Assembly (NCBI GenBank): GCA_900128395.1
Contig: LT649519.1
Coordinates: forward strand, 1-22,145
Direction: 5' to 3'
DNA from: Stramenopiles sp. TOSAG23-2
Lineage: Eukaryota; Sar
Length of the DNA: 22,145 nucleotides
Below, in pieces: positions 18,290-22,145 of the stretch; the stretch's first letter is position 1; every line of letters begins with the position of its first letter. The position numbers and the translations under genes were made by a program. Under the pieces are notes generated by a model. That model was given only the letters and a program-made list of their open reading frames with translations. It searched no databases and was not told the origin of the DNA.

Positions 18290-19301
18290 CGTCGTCGTCA
18301 TCGTCTGACAACAAATCGACTACATCCGGTGCTTTTTTCCTTATAACAATATTGTTGTTATTATTATTATTATTGTTGTTGTTGTTAGAAGGTAAACTTT
18401 GTAAATCAACCATGTTTGGAAGTGGCCTGCGTATTAAATTTGCTCGTTGAAATGCTAACGATGGGGTTTTTTTCTCATTTCTAGTTAAATCTTGAAATCC
18501 CGTCATATTTGGAAGTGGCCTACGGATTATATTTGCTGCTTCTCGTTGAACAAATCCTAAAGTACGTATTTGTGGCGTTTCCTTCTGAGTTGTCTTTAAA
18601 TAATATCCTGTTCCGAATGCACCATCAACTTTATATTCATATTCACTTCTTATGTCTGGTCTTATACCACTGTGCTGTCTAACAAATGGCGGTTTTTTAT
18701 GTCGTACTTTCATTTTTTTTTTAATTACAATATTGTTATTATCATCGTCGTCATCCAAAAGACTTATTACATTTGAAGGAGGATCCTTTCGTTTCTTTCC
18801 AGTGACTGAAGCTCCATTACGATTTCCATTATTGCTATTTTTATTGTTGATATTATCAAATCCAATTGTGGCCCTCGGGAATGGATTCGTATTTACATTT
18901 CCTCCGGTTCCACGGAATGCTGGGAAACCAGTCGCTGGAAAAACTGTAGACGCATTTTGAAAAGCATTACTGCTGCTCCCACTACCATTATTATTATTAT
19001 TATTATTATTATTAGATTGTACACTCAACGTCGGTATAGACAAGTGCATTCTACATATAGGACATTGTTTATGTCGGCGCATATAATTTTTCAGGGGTTC
19101 GCGATTGAAACGATGTGAGCAATTTCGATTTTTTACAGGATCTGTTAATAGTTGTCCAGATAAAGCACATAATGCAGGTGTACTATTCATACCAAAACGA
19201 AAATTGTTATTGTTTACACTATTATTAGTAGTATAATTTCTATTCATAGTCATAGTTGAAGATACACTCGCGCCATCACTAGACAAATCAATGAAATTCA
19301 T
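16698..19301 (-). CDS. RNF216-like RBR E3 ubiquitin ligase with an N-terminal SP-RING-like finger and SIM-like motifs
   Basis: An 867-aa protein. N-terminal finger, about 45-85: CALSGQLLTDPVKNRNCSHR, then CPICR, with CxH and CPxC ligands as in SP-RING (Nse2/PIAS-type) fingers. SUMO-interaction-like motifs: FIDLSSD (3-9), VISLLDDDDD (178-187), VVDLLSDDDDDD (327-338), IVDLAG (376). A duplicated motif IRRPLPNM (259-266 and 290-297). A CUE-like helix bundle, about 423-463 (LSQVLSVFPNVKVDWLKKKL). A helical stretch, about 495-595. Then the RBR: RING1 about 601-652 (CGCC start), IBR about 693-734, RING2 about 761-790 with the likely catalytic Cys about 774 in EEGCNKM, then HFCQKPHC and CNGCPLY as in RNF216. 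Long Asn runs separate the parts. It should transfer ubiquitin through a Cys thioester. The SP-RING-like part could bind a SUMO-E2 or be structural. It is intronless and ends TAA. Confidence 0.9.
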
Positions 19302-19830
19302 CGTAAATTTAATTCAGGAAATTGCTGTACGTCGTATGTTTGTTCTTCTTATTTTGTACAACACTTTTATATCGGTTGTTAGATGATGTTATATCTCTCT
19401 TTCTATTTTTTTAGTTGTACCATTTTTTATTATTTACGTGTCGTGATGATTTGTTGAAATTATTTTGAGAGAAGTCCAGAGCACCAGAAGTAGAAGGAAG
19501 AGGTAGTTTTTGGTAAGTTCCATTCATATTTAGATAGCTGTTTACGTACTAATTAGAATACGTATATTGGCCGAAAAATTTATTTAGAGGATCCTCGATC
19601 CTCTCCAGGTAAAATGGAAAAAAACAAATATTCATCCCTTATTAAATATGGCCATGAAAGACGAATGTACGTACAGTGGTGTGCTGAATACAAAATCTAG
19701 ACATGAGATGTACATTTAATTTTACGTATATATAGATATAAAAAATTCTCTTACTTAAAATTTAAACGTATATATAGATACGTATATATATATATATATC
19801 ATATTAACTTTTATACACAAATATAAAAAA
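19302..19830. other. Spacer between two minus-strand ligase genes
   Basis: 529 bp with the promoter of the RBR ligase gene (near 19302-19500) and the 3' flank of the ankyrin/U-box gene. It contains a perfect hairpin at 19586-19604 and two copies of ACGTATATATAGATA (19723 and 19768 regions). A TATAAAAAATTCTCTTACT motif lies at about 19738-19756. No gene is seen. Confidence 0.5.
19586..19604. other. Perfect 8-bp hairpin
   Basis: AGAGGATC and GATCCTCT pair fully around a CTC loop. It is GC-richer than its surroundings and lies between the two ligase genes. It may be a structured element or a transposon footprint. Confidence 0.5.
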
Positions 19831-20845
19831 CTATTTTTTTAATTCAGATGATGTAGCAGATGATTGAGATTCTTCAATGGCATTTCGAAGTGCAAAATTT
19901 GTTAATAACATTTTCGATGGCAATTTAGCACCAGTTAATGGACTTGTATCATGATTTTCCAACCATCTTTCAATTGCTTTCCTTTCGTATGTATGGCCAT
20001 CCATACATGTACATGGATCTACCATGACTTCTTGTGTTATTGGACATACAAAGGCTTGTAATTCTTTGTTTTTGAATTTATTTACTTTTTCGTCTTTTTG
20101 TTTCTTTTTATTATTATGCTGCTGCTGCTGCTTTTGTTGCTTGTCTGGTTTTCGTGGTGGTCCATTACTTCTTTCACATACTTCATAAAATTCTTTTAAT
20201 TTGGAATCAAGATCATTTAAAATAGCTAATCGTTCTTCATCATCTATTTCATCATTTTCGTTTTCGTCTGAGTCATTTTCCTTTTCTTGTGTTTCAAACT
20301 CAACATTAGTAGGACTGCCTTTCTTACTATTATCCATATTATTTTCTGTTATATCATCATGATGATGATGATGTTCCTCTTTCTGCTCTGTAACATTATA
20401 ATCAACTTCTTTACTGCCTTCTTCATATCCATTATTTACATTTCTTTCATTGGTGTAATTTTGATCATCCTCGGAAGAATCTTTTTTTCCTTCATCAACC
20501 ACATGTTCGTCGTCATCATCACCATTTTCGTCATCATCCTCTTCGTCATCGTTTAGATCTTCAATCCAACTTATCAAACATGCACCAACAACACTTGTAG
20601 CAGCACAATCAACAGCATTTGCACGATCAATATTTCTTCGCAATGGATCTGCACCATGTTCTAACAACAATTTACAAACTGATAAATGGCCATTATTTGC
20701 TGCAACCATTAATGCAGTAGTACCACGCTCATTTGCTGATTCAACATCAACATCTTTATCCAATAATCGTTTACATATGTTATGGCTGGAAATGCAAAGT
20801 AGTATATATATATAATTATACGTGTTAGCAATTTTGTAATTTTGA

Positions 20846-20876
<31 letters not shown>

Positions 20877-21832
20877 TGTATGTATGTATGTATTTGTAGT
20901 GAACTAAGAAGAACTTACTATCCTCGCTTTGCTGCAAAAGATAATGCAGATGCACCTTGTATATTGCATAAAGATACAATCGAATTTTCATCTCCAATTA
21001 GAAATTCAATACATTCAATCTCTGCTTTGCCATCAATAGCTGCCATTAATGCTGTTGTACCATTATCACTTTGTGAATTAATATTTGCACCATGTTTTAA
21101 TAGTAATTTACACGTGCTTGTTTTACCAACACTAGCAGCTATAATCAATGCCGTCCTACCATATTGATCTTGTAAATCAATATCTTTAATATAATTATCA
21201 TTATTATCATTATTGATATCGTCCCCATCCTTTCTATTTATACAATCTTGATCTATTTCTAGAAATAAGTTTAAAATTTCGTCATATCCACCTCTTGCAG
21301 CTGCCATTAACGGCGTTAATTTTGTGTTTGTTTCTGCATTCCTATTACTATTATATTTCAATAATGTTTTAACAATATCAACGTTTCCTATACTAGACGC
21401 AAGATAAAGTGCTGTTCTTCCAGAAGCTTCTGTTACCTCTGAATTTGCTCTTCCATATTTAAGCAATGTTTCGACTATATGTACGTGCCCGCATAAAACT
21501 GCAAGCATCAACGACGTTTTCTTCTTTTCATTTTGTTCATCAACATTTGCATTAGAATTCAACAGTAATTTACAACAATCGTCATGGCCACGATGCGCTG
21601 CCTGCATTAACGGAGTTGTTCCTTTATCACTAGCGATATTAACAGATATTCCATTGGATATTAAACAGGTAATAATTTCCAAGTGACCAAATTTTGCACC
21701 CATTAACATGGCATCTCGTTGTTCAATTAAAGATGGTGTATCCTCCTCCAAACATTTCGATACTCCCATTACATCGTTTCTTTTTGCAAGAAACGGTAAT
21801 CGTTCTTGTTGTTGCTCCGTTGTATTTGACAT
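19831..21832 (-). CDS. Ankyrin-repeat U-box E3 ubiquitin ligase, two exons
   Basis: Exon 1 is 21832-20919 (914 nt) and exon 2 is 20785-19831 (955 nt). The join splits a Tyr codon (TA|C) and gives KRGYHNICKRLL, a continuous ankyrin repeat, so the splice is firm. The 622-aa product has about nine ankyrin repeats (about 38-365, with TPLMQAAHRGH, RTALYLASSIGN, TTALMVAANNGHL and similar). An acidic and Asn/His/Gln-rich linker follows (about 370-540), and then a C-terminal U-box (about 546-609: FVCPITQEVMVDPCTCMDGH, YERKAIERWLENH, SPLTGAKL). Ankyrin repeats should pick the substrate, and the U-box should recruit a ubiquitin E2. The start follows an upstream AT-rich region and is the first ATG. It ends TAA. 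Confidence 0.93.
20786..20918 (-). other. Spliceosomal intron of the ankyrin/U-box gene, with a (TATG)n microsatellite
   Basis: 133 nt, donor GTAAGTTC at 20918, acceptor ...TTTGCATTTCCAG ending at 20786. It is in phase 2. Eleven TATG units (20847-20890) fill a third of it. Confidence 0.93.
20847..20890. repeat. (TATG)11 microsatellite
   Basis: A perfect tetranucleotide repeat inside the ankyrin/U-box intron. It reads CATA on the coding strand. Confidence 0.95.
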
Positions 21833-22145
21833 GGTTTATGTGTATTACAAAAAATATTGTGTTCTAATTCGTTTTATTCATTATACACTTAAACTTTTTT
21901 TATTTAATAATAGACATAGACATATTAATATAGTTTTTTGTTGTATTTTTTCTAACGGTTGTTTGGTTTGCATACGCGATGTACTGTACCTGGGTAATTC
22001 CAGGCAAAAAACCAGCACAAACCAGCAAGCAAACAAGCAAACAACAACCAAAACATATAAATCAATTTCAAGTACAAAAAATACCTAATCTGACCTATCA
22101 AATATAGCAAACACTACAAATCTACTCAGTATATGAAAAGGACGA
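21833..22145. promoter_or_regulatory. 5' flank of the ankyrin/U-box gene
   Basis: 313 bp to the window edge, presumably promoter and 5' UTR of the minus-strand ligase gene. It includes a small inverted repeat CCTGG/CCAGG (21989-22004) and a CAAGCAAACAAG-type repeat (22027-22045). No gene is supported. Confidence 0.4.

Noticed and set aside
17938-18450. A plus-strand frame with long Leu runs
   Set aside because: The Leu runs are the antisense of AAT/AAC Asn tracts in the RBR ligase gene.
21708-22088. A plus-strand frame at the window edge
   Set aside because: Its first third is antisense to the N-terminus of the ankyrin/U-box protein and the rest is low-complexity Lys/Gln/Thr.
1-22145. CRISPR arrays, prokaryotic operons, insertion sequences or a prophage
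   Set aside because: Spliceosomal introns, LSM2, RBR and U-box ligases and ciliary proteins show that this is eukaryotic nuclear DNA, and no regularly spaced repeat array or transposase was seen.

Overview
The window is nuclear DNA from a unicellular eukaryote that probably builds cilia or flagella. It is very AT-rich. Genes have long AT-biased open frames with no ribosome-binding sites, two genes are split by GT-AG introns, Asn tracts encoded by AAT/AAC are common, and intergenic DNA is full of TA, CT and other simple repeats. Ciliary genes (a SPEF1/CLAMP orthologue and a PGP-repeat protein) point to a flagellated protist. I cannot fix the lineage from the sequence; an AT-rich protist such as a stramenopile or alveolate relative would fit. 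TAA ends almost every gene. One gene (sterol reductase) ends at TGA exactly where its family ends, so TGA works as a stop here.

Layout: (1) 694-1713 (+) a two-part membrane protein gene with one in-frame TGA. (2) 2074-2856 (-) a four-EF-hand calcium protein, divergent from (3) 3649-4359 (+) SPEF1. (4) 4946-6249 (-) a two-exon PhyH-type 2-oxoglutarate dioxygenase. (5) 6624-7847 (-) an ERG24/LBR-type sterol reductase, divergent over 106 bp from (6) 7954-8634 (+) a zinc-finger plus Myb-like protein. (7) 8911-12993 (-) an ABCC/MRP transporter, divergent from (8) 13454-15037 (+) a PGP-repeat (SHIPPO-like) protein. (9) 15038-16142 a gene-poor stretch with tandem copies of a decayed gene tail. (10) 16143-16421 (+) LSM2. 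(11) 16698-19301 (-) a large RBR ubiquitin ligase related to RNF216 that also carries an N-terminal SP-RING-like finger, SUMO-interaction-like motifs and a CUE-like segment. (12) 19831-21832 (-) a two-exon ankyrin-repeat U-box ligase.

The genes do not form one pathway, as is usual for a eukaryotic chromosome. Themes that recur are cilia (SPEF1, the PGP protein), ubiquitin signalling (two E3 ligases in tandem), RNA processing (LSM2) and lipid/sterol metabolism plus transport. The most unusual items are the ligase that joins a SUMO-ligase-type finger to an RBR module, the in-frame TGA that could be removed by a 21-nt intron, and the repeated gene-tail array at 15.1-15.7 kb.
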